Shown piece after piece: positions 46,552-57,384 of a stretch of DNA of 64,000 nucleotides; positions within the stretch are counted from its first letter, which is position 1, and each line of letters begins with the position of its first letter. Made by a program: the position numbers and the translations under genes. Below the pieces are notes generated by a model. The model did no database searches, had not been told where the DNA came from, and worked only from the letters and a program-made list of their open reading frames with translations. The stretch covers positions 128,118,140-128,182,139 of the forward strand of contig NC_053500.1 of NCBI RefSeq assembly GCF_905171775.1. Reading direction: 5' to 3'. The stretch comes from Rana temporaria. Its lineage: Eukaryota; Chordata; Amphibia; Anura; Ranidae.

Positions 46552-46892
46552 TGTCTGTGAATCAAACCAGCCCGATTTTCCTCAGTGTGGGGATTATTTT
46601 TACCAGCCTCTTACCTTCTTGAGGCTTTTACCAAGCCTGTAACAGGAGCTGCTCTGCAGTCACATAAATACAATCCAGGATCCAAAGACGGCTCACACTC
46701 CTCCCCATTCAGGCTCTCAAAAAGAAACACAGGAATGCCTCCATAGCATAAAACCACAGGATATCAGTTTAATAAAGAAAAACGAATACACTCACAAACA
46801 TTGCTGTGTTAAACAGCGTGTGTACAATCGAGTGTCACCGCTCTGCGGCCGCAAAGCAGGTGACTTCACCAGCAAGCCCTCTGTGTCCTCCT

Positions 46893-46934
46893 CACGCGTA
46901 TCGCGACAGCCCTACGTCGCTTAATCATAGGATA
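46893..46934 (-). ncRNA. Degenerate hammerhead ribozyme-like motif
   Basis: Minus-strand order: 'ctatgatta' where CUGAUGA is expected, then AGCGAC-loop-GTCGC as a five-pair stem II, then GATA where GAAA is expected, then CGCGT. The order fits the core of small type I hammerheads reported in Penelope-like elements. The two core changes would be expected to abolish cleavage, so this is at best a relic. Confidence 0.35.
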
Positions 46935-47780
46935 GAGGGCAGCTGGTGTGGACATGATTTTTATAGCGCCGGCATCACAAGTAAAGAGCTATGCAATTAG
47001 ATAGCAATCATAAAATAAAAGTACATTCCAGGAGAGCTGGAGCTTTCATTCACTGCTATTATTGTTTTAATTATTAGCACTTTGCACGTGTTTTTCATCA
47101 AGCACTTTAAGGATTTATGACACATATTTTTTAAAAAAGGATTATTATCCCATGTACACTGTGCGGCCAGTCAGGCACTTTTATCCATTGGATTTCATTA
47201 TTTATTCACTCGCAGTTCCTTCCACATCTAATTATTGATGTTGGATGGTATTCTTTGGGCATAGACCTCGAGTGTTACACATTTTTACCCCAGTAGAGGA
47301 CGGACTCACTCTCATACTTTAGGAATCATTGTTTAGAATATTTTATTGTTTTAAATTATTGTCGGTTTTTAGTATTTGCAAGCGCCACTACATCCCCCTG
47401 TCTATCACAGCGCTAAAAATAGCGCCTAAATACCACCTGAAAAACTCCTGCACTGCATACTCAATGTGAAAGCCCGAGGGCTTTCACACTGAGGAAATGC
47501 GCTGGCCGGAGAGAAAAAAATCTCCTGCCAGCAGCATCTTTGGAGCGGTGAGAGGAGCGGCGTGTATACAGCTCCTTCCCATTTAAAACAATGGGAAACC
47601 GCGGCAATACCGCCCGCAATTTGCCTCTGCAGAGGGGCATTGCGGGCGGTATTAACCCTTTATCGCCTGCTAGCGGGGGTTAATACCGCACTGCTAGTGG
47701 CCTAATCCCACGGCAAATCCGACGGTATAGCGACGCTTTACCGCCACTGCGCCTCCCGCCCCAGTGTTAAAGGGGCCTTA

Positions 47781-48457
47781 CATAAATGTAAGTGCAGGGC
47801 TGGTGACAGACCGACCAGGGGGGGGGGGGGGGGGTTTGATGACGATTGGATTGTTTGCTGCCTGCCCCAAAAAAAAAAAAAATAGCACCAGCCGCCACTG
47901 GGTTGCAACACCTACTGCTTTCAGACTCGATGGGCCTGGTATGAAGGGACATCCTGTTTATTTTTGCGTCAGCCACGAAAAAAAAAATTATTGCAGCACC
48001 GCAATCTGTGCCGCTGCATTTCATTGATTATGTGGACAGTTTGGGGGCAGTAAAACCACAGATCAGTCACCTTTTTTTAATGCCCCCTTGGCCACATGTG
48101 TGAAGGAGCCCTAAAAGGCAAGCATTGACACCAAATATTAATTTGATTTATTTTTTTATATTAATGCACTTTGTATGTTGTTAATAAATAAAAAAACGAT
48201 TAACTGCATTGTTTTTTTTTTTAAAGCATGTTTCACAATAGTCTAAAATGTTTGTAAAGTACTTTATTGCAGCTTAGTCCTTACATGTGATGGCTCCATT
48301 AGTTTTACTTTTCAGGCTTTAGACTCAGCAAGGGGTGTGTTAGATTTTTGCATAGGGACCACTATTTCCACACAAGGGTCCTTCTCTACAGCATGGTGGC
48401 AGGGGACAGGCTATATATACACTCAGGGTGTGGCTGCTTTCTAAAGGAAAGAAACTG
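47781..48457. other. Gene-free stretch with a G-run and hAT-like remnant
   Basis: 47797-47900 has 'cagggctggtg' facing 'caccagccgccactg', like the ends of the hAT element at 39742, but without a target duplication. A G-run of about 16 lies at 47819. The rest is featureless. Confidence 0.4.
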
Positions 48458-48460
48458 TAA

Positions 48461-48801
48461 TGGCCCGTACACACGACCAGTTTTCCCGTCTGAAAAACTG
48501 AAATGAGAGCTTTTCGTCGGGAATTCTGACCGTATGTGACTTTTTCCCCACAGGAAAACTGCCGGAAAAAAATCCTAGTGGGAAAACCATTCGTCTGTAT
48601 GCTTTTCCGACGGAAAAAACATGCACGCTCGGAAGCATAGAATTTAATTTTCTTGGCTTGTCGTAGCCTTTTACATCACCACGTTCTTGGCAGTCAAAAG
48701 TTCACTGGAATTTTGTGTGACCGTGTGTATACAAGACAGGCTGGAGAGGAAATCTGTCGAAAAAAACATCAGACGGGAAAACCGCTCGTGTGTACGGGAC
48801 C
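48461..48801. mobile_element. Family C palindromic MITE
   Basis: TGGCCCGTACACACGACCAG pairs with CGCTCGTGTGTACGGGACC. Flanks TAA (48458-48460) and TCA (48802-48804) fit a TNA target. The interior repeats 'ttttcccgtctgaaaaac' and complements. Confidence 0.8.
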
Positions 48802-48804
48802 TCA

Positions 48805-49436
48805 GAGTTTGCACACCTTTTTATTTTACGGAACTGAAAGTCTTGGTTGATTTAAACGAAAAGTTCTGTTAGGCTTTAAAGTTAATGGAAAGATTGTTCA
48901 TACAAATGATATTTCCCAAGTACAGCGGGGTGGTCTAGCACACTTTGTAAATGTAGCCTGTTGTCATATGCCAATCCGATTTGTTTTTACTGCCATCTAC
49001 TGGTCACATTATTAATTGCACTAATCATGCTAATCAATGGTTTTCAGTACACAGTGTGAAGCTGATTTACTAAATAATATCACTGAAAAAAAAAAAAAAG
49101 GGGAGCTATGGATGGAAATTATGTTTTAACAATGCATCCACCTTACAATGCTATGGAGACGGTTGGGGGGTCCACAGAGGGGACAGGACCCAATCTCCGG
49201 AGGCTCCGGAGTGTACCTCTCGCCGATAAAAGTGATCTTGTGGCGAATCTGCCGCAGAGACCACTTTTATCTGAAAGCGGACCGCTCACTGAAGAAGAGG
49301 ATACCTGGGTTATGGCAGCAAGCTGCTACCACAACAACGATATTCCTCTTCAAAGTGCCGCCATATAATGACGAGTGGTCGATAAGGGGTTAAACACTTT
49401 CATTATATCCCTCCCCCCCCCAAAAAAAAAATCCTA
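48805..49436. other. Gene-free stretch
   Basis: 49108-49368 is open for 86 codons on the plus strand and resembles family G-related material ('gtcgataaggggttaaac' at its end). I assign no function. Confidence 0.4.
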
Positions 49437-49438
49437 CA

Positions 49439-49539
49439 CACTTTAAGAGGGAAGTTTCAGGAAAATAACTTTCACACAGCCCCCTGCGTATAACACACAG
49501 GCACAGTTTACCCTTTATTTTCAGGGTAAAAAAGTGAGT

Positions 49540-49543
<4 letters not shown>
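49439..49543. mobile_element. Family H MITE fragment joined to an (AT)n tract
   Basis: 'ctttaagagggaagtttcag' and 'cccctgcgtataacacac' match the inside of copy 1. Both termini are missing. The right edge runs into the AT tract. Confidence 0.7.

Positions 49544-49612
<69 letters not shown>
49543..49612. repeat. (AT)n microsatellite
   Basis: About 35 AT dinucleotides. Flanked by a family H fragment on the left. Confidence 0.97.
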
Positions 49613-49616
<4 letters not shown>

Positions 49617-49795
49617 GTGTGAGGGGGTTAGCACAGCAGTGGGTGTGTGTGACCACCTAGATGGGTTCAGCACACCAAAATTTGGGCACAGCAGACAAAG
49701 GCAGGTGGAAAACAAAAAGGTGCAGTTTTATTTGAACTATATACAAAAATAAATATGACAGAAAACAAAAGAAATACAAAAATAAATCCTGATCA

Positions 49796-50019
49796 ACTTG
49801 GCCATCAGGAATTATGGGGCCCCTTACACAGCTTCAGGCATGGGCCCCTCCTGGAGCAGAGAACCGGGGGGATGCTGCCGCCTGAAATTGAGAAGCGGGG
49901 GGGGGGGGGGGGCTGCTGCGAATTGACAGAGAAATTGACAAAAAAAAAAAGGAAAAAGAAAAATATATAATAAAAAGGGAGGTAGCCATCCGGGGCCCTT
50001 TAATAAAAAAAAAAATGTG

Positions 50020-50091
<72 letters not shown>

Positions 50092-50172
50092 AACAAAAAA
50101 AAAAAAACATTTATAAAAAAGAAAAAGAAAGGGGGGGTTTGCCACATGGGGCCCTCTCAGCGCTTTTAAAAA

Positions 50173-50221
<49 letters not shown>

Positions 50222-50470
50222 CATTTTTATAAAAAAAGGGGGGTTGCCATCCAGGGCCCAGGGCATATATATATATATATAAAAAAAAGAAATAAAACAA
50301 AAAAAAAAAGGGGGGGGGGGGGGGGTTGCCATCTGGGGCCCTGTGGGCCTCCAGGCCCCTGGGAACCTCCGGACCCCTAAAAAATAAATAAGGGGTTGCC
50401 ATCCAGGCCCCTGGGGACCTCCGGGCCCCTTACAGTTGTACTGCCTATACCCCCTTGCTGGCGGCCCTGC
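49796..50470. repeat. Composite G/C-rich and (AT)n repeat region
   Basis: Repeated 'ggttgccatcnggggccc'-type phrases (about 49982, 50139, 50245, 50326, 50394) alternate with AT tracts at 50025-50086, 50175-50217 and 50266-50281 and a G-run near 49898. It looks like a locally expanded tandem of about 80-150-bp units. Similar 'ggggccc' language occurs at 30080-30180. Confidence 0.75.
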
Positions 50471-50929
50471 TGCTCGCTATACACGTTGGTGTCCCTAACT
50501 AACAATTGGGCACAGCCTTGTGCTGCCCCAGTCCCTGACTCCCTGCTGTTTAAGTTCTTAGCAATAGCCACACAGGCTTTGTCTCACCGCACAGAGCCCA
50601 CACTCCCCAGCCTATCCACACAGATCTGCTTCCAGGTTGAAGCATCTCTCTTAGCATGCTGGGAGTTTTTGTAGAGGACCTAATGAGCCCACCTAATTCA
50701 GCTGGGCTCATCAAGTCCTCCCAGCAGGACTCCCAGCACTCCCCCTAGAGGTATAAACTGGCATAAAGCCTGAACCTAGGAGATATATATACGGCATCTT
50801 GGACGCAATCAGGGAATTTAACCTGCCTGTTGTCACACTATATATATATACACACATGTGTTTTAACAGTGATTGATTCACCACCAATGAACAGTCACAT
50901 TTACTGCTGTATAAATATTCCACTATATA

Positions 50930-51213
50930 CAGTGGGGATCGAAAGTTTGGGCACCCCAGGTAAAAATTTGTATTAATGTGCATAACGAAGCCAAGGAAAA
51001 ATGGAAAAATCTTCAAAAGGCATCAAATTACAGATTAGACATTCTTATAATATGTCAAAAAAAGTTAGATTTTATTTCCATCATTTACACTTTCAGAATT
51101 ACAGAAAACAAAAAAATGGCGTCTGCAAAAGATTTTTCCATCTTTCCTTGGCTTCGTTGTTCATAATTAATACAAATTTTTACCTGGGGTGCCCAAACTT
51201 TCGATCCCCACTG
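50930..51213. mobile_element. Tc1/mariner MITE
   Basis: Ends CAGTGGGGATCGAAAGTTTG and its perfect complement, flanked by TA on both sides (50928-50929 and 51214-51215). The arms extend about 45 bases ('gcaccccaggtaaaaattt'). It matches a Tc1-type terminal repeat well known in fish and amphibians. Internal 'ttttccatctttccttggct' also has an inverted partner near 50990. Confidence 0.9.
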
Positions 51214-51235
51214 TATGTGCCCACCTTAAAAAAAT

Positions 51236-51352
51236 GTACCGTGCATCCGGAAAGTATTCATAGCGCTTCACTTTTTCCACATTTTATACCTTAAAGCCTT
51301 ATTCCAAAATGGATTAAATGTATTATTTTCCTCAAAATTCTACACGTCTGAC
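51236..51352 (+). mobile_element. Tc1-like transposon terminal fragment
   Basis: 'gtgcatccggaaagtattca', 'tagcgcttcactttttccac' and 'ttattccaaaatggattaaa' follow the order of a Tc1-type left end known from fish and frogs. It is truncated before any coding sequence. Confidence 0.75.
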
Positions 51353-51825
51353 ACATCTATTGACGTCCAGCAGGATAACATGCCGGCGCGCGCCCGTGGG
51401 GGCACAAAGCGTGCTCAGACTGACACCCCGCATCTCGGTAAAGAGCCTCCGGCGGAGGCTCTTTACCACGTGATCAGCCGTGTCCAATCACGGCTTATCA
51501 CGATGTAAACAGGAAGAGCCATTGATCGGCTGTTCCTCACTCGCGTCTGACAGACGCGAGTAGAGGAGAGCCGATCGGCGGCTCTCCTGACAGGGGTGGT
51601 TCGTGCTGATTTTTTATCAGCGCAGCCCCCCCCCCCTCGGATGCCCACAATGGACCACCAGGGAAGCCCACACTGGACCACCAGGGAAGGGGGCAACAAT
51701 ATAAAAACAAGAAAAAAAAAGAGAACAATAGATGACAATCAGTGCCCACAAATGGGCACTGACTGGCAACATGGGCACTGACTGGCATAATATGGGATAA
51801 AAAAGTGATGCCCAGCAATGCCATC

Positions 51826-52133
51826 AGTGCCACCCCTCAGTGTCCATCAGTACCACCTCTCAGTACCCATCCATGCCCAGTGCCCACCTATCAGTGCCAA
51901 TCTGTGCCACCCATAAGTACCCATCAGTGCCACCCATAAGTGCCGCCCATAAGTGCCCATCAATGCCGCCTATGAGTGCCCATCAGTGCCGCCTATGAGT
52001 GCCCATCAGTGCCGCCTATGAGTGCCCACCAGTGCCGCCTAAGAGTGCCCATCAGTGCCGCATACCAGCGCTGCCTATCAGTGCCCATCAGTGCTGTCTA
52101 TCAGTGCCCATCAGTGCCGCCATATCAGTGTCT
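51826..52133. repeat. 23-bp minisatellite
   Basis: Units near GCCTATGAGTGCCCATCAGT plus GCC. The array is degenerate on the left and regular at 51960-52050. The same 'catcagtgc' vocabulary appears in the TTAA element at 57448, suggesting that the array grew from a sequence native to the family. Confidence 0.85.
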
Positions 52134-52195
52134 GTAATTGAAGAAGAAAACGTACTTATTTACAAAAGAATTAACAGAAAAAAATAAAAACTTAG

Positions 52196-52938
52196 GGGCA
52201 GATTCATGTACCTCCGCGCATCTTTCCCCTGGGCGCAGCGTATCTAAGATACACTACGCCGCCGTAACTTATTATTTTTTTTTGAATCCTCAAAGAATTT
52301 GCGCCGTAAGTTTCGGCGGCGTAGTGTATCTTTGGCGGCGCAAGGGCGCGGAATTCAAATGGCTGTGATGGGGGCGTGTTTTATGTAACTACATCGTGAC
52401 CCGACGCAAACAACGTTTTTTTTTAACGGCGCATGCGCCGGCTGTGGGGGTATCCCAGTGCGCATGCTCGAAATTAAACCAGAAAAAGCCAATGCTTCCG
52501 ACAGTGACGTCATTCTACGCAAATGCCTATTCGCGAACAACTTACGCAAACGACGTAAAAAATTCAAATTTCGCCGCGGGAACAACGGCCATACTTAACA
52601 TTGAGTACACCACCATATAGCAGCTTTAACTATACGCCGGAAAAAGGCGAAACGCAAACGACGTAAAAAAATGCGCCGGCCGGACGTACGTTCGTGGATC
52701 GCCGTAACTAGCTAATTTGCATACTCGACGCAGAATTCGACGGAAACGCCACCTAGCGGCCGGCGAAAAAAATGCACCTAAGATCCGACGGCGTACTAAG
52801 ACGTACGCCTGTCAGATCGATTCCAGATGCCATCGTATCTTGTTTTGTAGATACAAAACAAAGATACGACGCGGGAAATTTAAAATTACGCCGGCGTATC
52901 AATAGATACACCGGCGTAATTCTTTTGTGGATCTGCCC
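52196..52938 (-). mobile_element. Family A MITE, copy 9
   Basis: Starts GGGCAGATTCATGTACC, ends GTGGATCTGCCC. Flanks CTTAG (52191-52195) and CTTAA (52939-52943) match at four of five. Reversed ATTTGCAT at about 52714, 'ccatacttaacattg' at about 52588, GCGCATGCGCC at about 52430. Confidence 0.85.
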
Positions 52939-53173
52939 CTTAATTTTTTTCAAAATTTACGGTTTTTTTTTAGTTGTTACGCAAAAAAATTAAAATAGCA
53001 GAGGTGATCAAATACCACCAAAAGAAAGCTCTATTTGTGGGAACAAAATGATAACAAAATTGTTTGGGTACAGTGTAGCATGACTGCGCAATTGTCATTC
53101 AAAGTGCGACAGCGCTGAAAGCTGAAAATTGGCTTGGGCAGGACAGTGCGTAAGTGCCCGGTATGGAAGTGGT

Positions 53174-54104
53174 TATACAGGATTTATATTATTTTACAGG
53201 ATTTATATTATTATACAGGATTTGTATTATTATACAAGATTTAGATTATTATACATTATTTATATTATTATACAAGGTTTATATTATTTTACAAGATTTA
53301 TATTATTTTTACAGGATTTATATTATTATACAAGGTTTATATTATTATACAGGATTTATATTATTATACAATGTTTATATTATTATACAATGTTTATATT
53401 ATTATACAGGATTTATATTATTATACAGGGTTTATATTATTATACAATGTTTATATTATTATACAAGGTTTATATTATTATACAGGATTTGTATTATTAT
53501 ACAAGATTTATATTATTATACAGGATTTATATTATTATACAGGATTTATATTATTATACAAGGTTTATATTATTATACAGGATTTATATTATTATACAAT
53601 GTTTATATTATTATACAGGGTTTATATTATTATACAATGTTTATATTATTATACAAGGTTTATATTATTATACAGGATTTGTATTATTATACAAGATTTA
53701 GATTATTATACATTATTTATATTATTATACAAGGTTTATATTATTTTACAAGATTTATATTATTTTTACAGGATTTATATTATTATACAACGTTTATATT
53801 ATTATACAGGATTTATATTATTATACAATGTTTATATTATTATACAATGTTTATATTATTATACAGGATTTATATTATTATACAGGGTTTATATTATTAT
53901 ACAATGTTTATATTATTATACAAGGTTTATATTATTATACAGGATTTGTATTATTATACAAGATTTATATTATTATACAGGATTTATATTATTATACAGG
54001 ATTTATATTATTATACAGGGTTTGTATTATTATACAGGATTTATATTATTATACAGGATTTATATTATTATACAAGATTTATATTATTATACAGGATTTA
54101 TAGC
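53174..54104. repeat. 19-bp AT-rich satellite-like array, about 49 units
   Basis: The unit is close to ATTTATATTATTATACAGG, with variants ending AAG, ATG or GGG. A distinctive run of variant units (starting 'ttagattattatacatta') occurs at 53241 and 53698, giving a 457-bp higher-order period (24 units). The plus strand stays open in several frames because the unit rarely contains an in-frame stop; the predicted 57-bp codon cycle is rich in Tyr and Ile and is not taken as a gene. Confidence 0.95.
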
Positions 54105-54259
54105 GCACTGTTTTCATAAAGATTTGCCAAACAATCTACATTGTACACAGTAATCTTCCTCCACTGCCAGAGATAAGAATCTCCCCAAATAAAAAATAAA
54201 TAATAATCTGCACACATGAATGGGACGATCATCTCTCTTTTCCTGTCCATAGGAGAATT

Positions 54260-54484
54260 TCCTCCCCTGATTGGCCGCATGTCACATTCTAACCACACCC
54301 ACCCAGCGGCTCGGGCTGGTTACTGCACAGTCATGATGAAAGAGCGTTTCTTGTCTCGGCAACGTGCGTTCCAAGCCTCCCTTTCAAGTCCAATCAGGAA
54401 GTGGGGGTAAGTTGAGCTCCGCCCAGGTGCTTTGAGGCTGTGCATGTGAGCTGAGCTGTGGGTAAGAGATCTGAAGATCGGAAG
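54260..54484 (+). promoter_or_regulatory. Candidate CCAAT-type promoter and first exon
   Basis: Two NF-Y-type motifs, CTGATTGG (54267-54274) and CCAATCAGG (54390-54398), lie in a small GC-richer, repeat-free island. Consensus splice donors follow: GGGGGTAAGT at about 54403-54412 and AAGGTGAGT at 54482-54490. A short ATG frame (54336 onwards, MMKERFLSRQRAF) would be a short frame only. No TATA box is evident. This could be the start of a plus-strand gene whose other exons lie outside the window; there is no transcript evidence. Confidence 0.35.
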
Positions 54485-54656
54485 GTGAGTTCTAACTTCT
54501 AAGATTGATAATTATAAGATAGCGGTGACACACAATGCAGTGGCTGTGCACTGTATATGAATATGACGTATCCCTTCCCCAGTGCACAGCTCAGCCCCTC
54601 TCACTGTTTATAAATGATAAGAACTTGTTGGTGTATTTCATTGGGGTGATCACCAA

Positions 54657-54702
<46 letters not shown>
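54657..54702. repeat. (GT)n(AT)n compound microsatellite
   Basis: A GT run of seven passes into an AT run of about 17. Confidence 0.96.
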
Positions 54703-54706
<4 letters not shown>

Positions 54707-55289
54707 TCAATGAATGTTGCATGTATATATACGGCTGTATTCACACTGCAGTGTTTTGTGAATGCGCACAAAATTGCATCATGTGTTTTCTGCGCCTTGT
54801 CACTCATTCGTTCCAATGGCAGCCCTACATGTCGTCATGCGTCTGAGCTGTGCATGTTTTAACTGCGCTTAAAATAAAAAAAAGTGTTGTGGCGTTTGGG
54901 GGGATCGTTGACAATGAATGGCATCACACTTTTTTCGCATTTTGTAAATGCATGCAAAAAATCGCACCGCTTTGTACGCGCTCACGCATTGCTATAGTGA
55001 GAACGCAGTCACAGGTGCAACCCCCTGCGTGTATGGCAGCCCATTCATTTCAGTGGGATGCAGAAAGATCCCTGATCCACTTTGTGCATAACATCAGATT
55101 GCCATGGTGACAGGCCCCGCCTTCTCCCACAAGACCACATACATTTTTGGTGCAGGGGGGGCTCAGGGCTGATCCTAGGACACAGACGCCTGGGTGCAGA
55201 AATATTTCTGGTGTCCCCCACAAGGACGTGGTCATCTTACTAACCCCTCCCCTTTACAAATGTTTCTATGGCAATGGGTCAATGGCACA
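54703..55289. other. Gene-free stretch
   Basis: Contains phrases such as 'cggctgtattcacactgcag' and 'tgcaaaaaatcgcaccgc' that recall family D or M elements, without clear paired ends. No coding signal. Confidence 0.4.
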
Positions 55290-55830
55290 ACACGTGAGGT
55301 GGTCAGGGACTGCAGAGGGGGCAAGGGAGGTGGTCAGAGGGGGCACGGGAGGTGGTCAGGGACAGCAGAAGGGGCAGGGAAGGTGGTCAGAGACTACAGA
55401 GGTGGCACGTGAGGTGGGCAGGGACTGCGGACGTGGCACGTGAGGTGGTCAGGGACTGCGGACGTGGCACGTGAGGTAGGCAGAGACTGCGGACGTGGCA
55501 GTGAGGTGGTCAGGGACTGCGGACGTGGCACGTGAGGTGGTCAGGGACTACGTGAGGTGGTCAGGGACTGCGGACGTGGCACGTGAGGTAGGCAGAGACT
55601 GCGGACGTGGCAGTGAGGTGGTCAGGGACTGCGGACGTGGCACGTGAGGTGGTCAGGGACTACGTGAGGTGGTCAGGGACTGCGGACGGGGCACGTGAGG
55701 TGGTCAGGGACTGCGGACGGGGCACGTGAGGTGGTCAGGGACTGCGGACGGGGCACGTGAGGTGGTCAGGGACTGCGGACGGGGCACGTGAGGTGGGTAG
55801 AGACTGCACGCGTAGCACGTGAGACTGAGA
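55290..55830. repeat. 31-bp minisatellite with 112-bp higher-order repeat
   Basis: The basic unit is near ACGTGAGGTGGTCAGGGACT plus GCGGACGTGGC. A 112-bp block with AGGTAGGCAGAG and a shortened unit occurs twice (55471-55582 and 55583-55694). It is followed by about four near-identical 31-bp units with GGACGGGGC (about 55689-55800). Recent expansion at the right side is likely. Confidence 0.93.
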
Positions 55831-56466
55831 ACATGCTGTAGAAGTTGTTGGAGAATGGGACATGCTTCAGGAGACAGTCATAGACTGGGGACATATTACA
55901 TGAGACTAATAGAAATCACTATACCAGGACAATAGTGAAACACAGATTAGTGTCTCCATGCAGCCCCCGGGTCACAGGTTGGGCACCAGGGCGTTACACT
56001 CAGAGCTGCGTACATCTGCTGTATCCACACCTGTGGCTCCCGGGTGCCAAAATGCGTCTGTATTTTGTTATAGGACCCAATACACCCGTGTGTCCTAAGG
56101 CCCCAGTCACAACTAATGTAGGGGGAACCAGCTTTCCTGTGCGTTTTTATTTTTTGGTGCATTTTAGCACAACGCACATAGGTCAATTGAATGGTCTGCC
56201 CTATGCTCGATAAATAAGCTCCAGAACCTTTTCTAGCATGAAGTGGCAAAAGGCACATCGGTTGTGACGAGTGTGAGGAGGGAGCTCTGATATGCTTAAA
56301 ACCCAGCACAGCCCGCCATGTTCACCCCCCAACCCCTAGACATCACTAGCCGGGCCACTCTCTGCCCTCCTGTTACGGCGCACAGTCCGCTCCCTACCTC
56401 CATCCAGCGGTGACCCTCCATGCAAGCTGCACAGGCATAGCGGGGAGGAATGTGGGATCTCTCGGT
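55831..56466. other. Gene-free stretch
   Basis: No domains or repeat ends recognised. Frames of 92 and 120 codons on opposite strands overlap and look spurious. Confidence 0.4.
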
Positions 56467-56474
56467 GATGCAAT

Positions 56475-56938
56475 CAGTGGTGTATTTAGGTTTTGTGCTG
56501 CCCTAGGCCTGACTAAACTCGTGCACCCCTAATTTAAATATGACCCACCCCTTTCTGTCAATGCCACTCCCCTTTCTGTTTAAAATTTCCGAGTGGGGAC
56601 TCTAGTCCTCAGGGCCTGGGGGGGGGGGAGGTAATGGATTCCCTTAATTTGCATAGATTTCCTCTCACTTCCTGAATGAATTAAAAAGTGTTGCCTATAG
56701 TTCTACTTTAAGCAGAAATTCCTGATAATTTATGGAGAGGACTAAGAAGATATAACCATGCCAATGGTGCATCAGAAAACATATAGCACAGTGAGGAAGG
56801 TTTGTGGTCCAGGCTGATGGGACAGTCAAAACTAGAAGCAGCTTGCGTTACACTAAAAGTCTAGCACAAGTCGGCGGGGACTCTTTCCGTGCTGCACTAG
56901 GCCTGGGCCTTGTTGGCCTAGGCCAGGATACAGCGTTG
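56475..56938. mobile_element. hAT-like non-autonomous element
   Basis: Perfect 8-bp duplications GATGCAAT at 56467-56474 and 56939-56946. Ends CAGTGGTGTATTTAGG and CCAGGATACAGCGTTG are imperfectly inverted, with 'ccctaggcct' and 'ggcctaggcc' just inside. No transposase. Confidence 0.83.
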
Positions 56939-57236
56939 GATGCAATATGTGACATTTTAAAACGGCAGAGCATGTACAAGCTTCCCCGAGGCCCGCAGGC
57001 TTCAAAACGGGCATTCGGCAACACTGAATTTACTGCCTGATGCTAATAGCGGCAGGAGGGGAGGAGATCGCACACACAGGAGCTGACAGGCAGGAAGAAG
57101 GGGGAAAGAGCAGAGACTGCGGAATGACAGAAGCACATAAACTGACCACGGTGTCATGCATCGGAAGCCATGATTACCGTGGTCAGTTTACAGAGGGGGA
57201 CACAGAAACAGGCAGGATAAACCAGTTTTTTTACAG

Positions 57237-57384
57237 CAGGGGTAGGCAACCTGTGGCACTCCAGCTGTTGCAGAACTACAAGTCCCATCATGCCTCTGGG
57301 AGTAATTGTAACTGCCAACCTTGCAATGCCTCATGGGAAATGTAGTTCCACTACAGCTGGAGTGCCACAGGTTGCCTACCCCTG
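57237..57384. mobile_element. Small hAT-like palindromic MITE
   Basis: Arms CAGGGGTAGGCAACCTGTGG and their complement extend through 'cactccagctgt'. Perfect 8-bp duplications TTTTACAG at 57229-57236 and 57385-57392. At 148 bp nearly all of it pairs ('aactacaagtcccatcatgc' against 'gcctcatgggaaatgtagtt'). Confidence 0.92.

Larger units (their letters stand above)
45617..47406. mobile_element. Foldback insertion with 381-bp inverted arms, possibly Penelope-like
   Basis: A duplication ACAGCGCTAAAAAT (45603-45616 and 47407-47420) brackets the insertion. The arms 45746-46126 and 47026-47406 have equal length and, read by eye, appear identical when one is complemented. The right arm ends exactly at the insertion edge. 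The left arm is preceded by 129 extra bases. The middle 899 bases hold an A/T-rich run (46255-46325), a 29-bp direct duplication (46494-46551) and a hammerhead-like motif. Variable-length target duplications and inverted terminal copies are known for Penelope-like elements, so that class is my inference. No reverse transcriptase is encoded. Confidence 0.75.
45569..47777. mobile_element. Family F MITE, copy 3, split by a 1.79-kb insertion
   Basis: GACCCCTTTCACACTGAGGA at the left and CAGTGTTAAAGGGGCC at the right. TTA duplications at 45566-45568 and 47778-47780. Its own sequence is 45569-45616 plus 47407-47777, the second part starting with the duplicated 14-mer target. Confidence 0.85.
51355..53174 (+). 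mobile_element. Family G-like TTAA element, left-truncated, with a nested family A MITE
   Basis: The right part ('aataccaccaaaagaaagct', 'tgactgcgcaattgtcat', 'gaagtggtta') matches elements at 57448 and 14434. The terminal TTAA has become TTAT, where the 19-bp array begins. A minisatellite lies at 51826-52133 and a family A MITE at 52196-52938. The left terminus is missing. Confidence 0.65.

Noticed and set aside
49824..50147. Phe/Tyr/Ile-rich minus-strand frames resembling transmembrane proteins
   Set aside because: They arise from AT tracts and poly(A) runs in a repeat-rich region.
53129..54153. Open frames of up to 321 codons rich in Tyr and Ile
   Set aside because: They are a by-product of the 19-bp array, open in more than one frame at once, with no flanking coding sequence.
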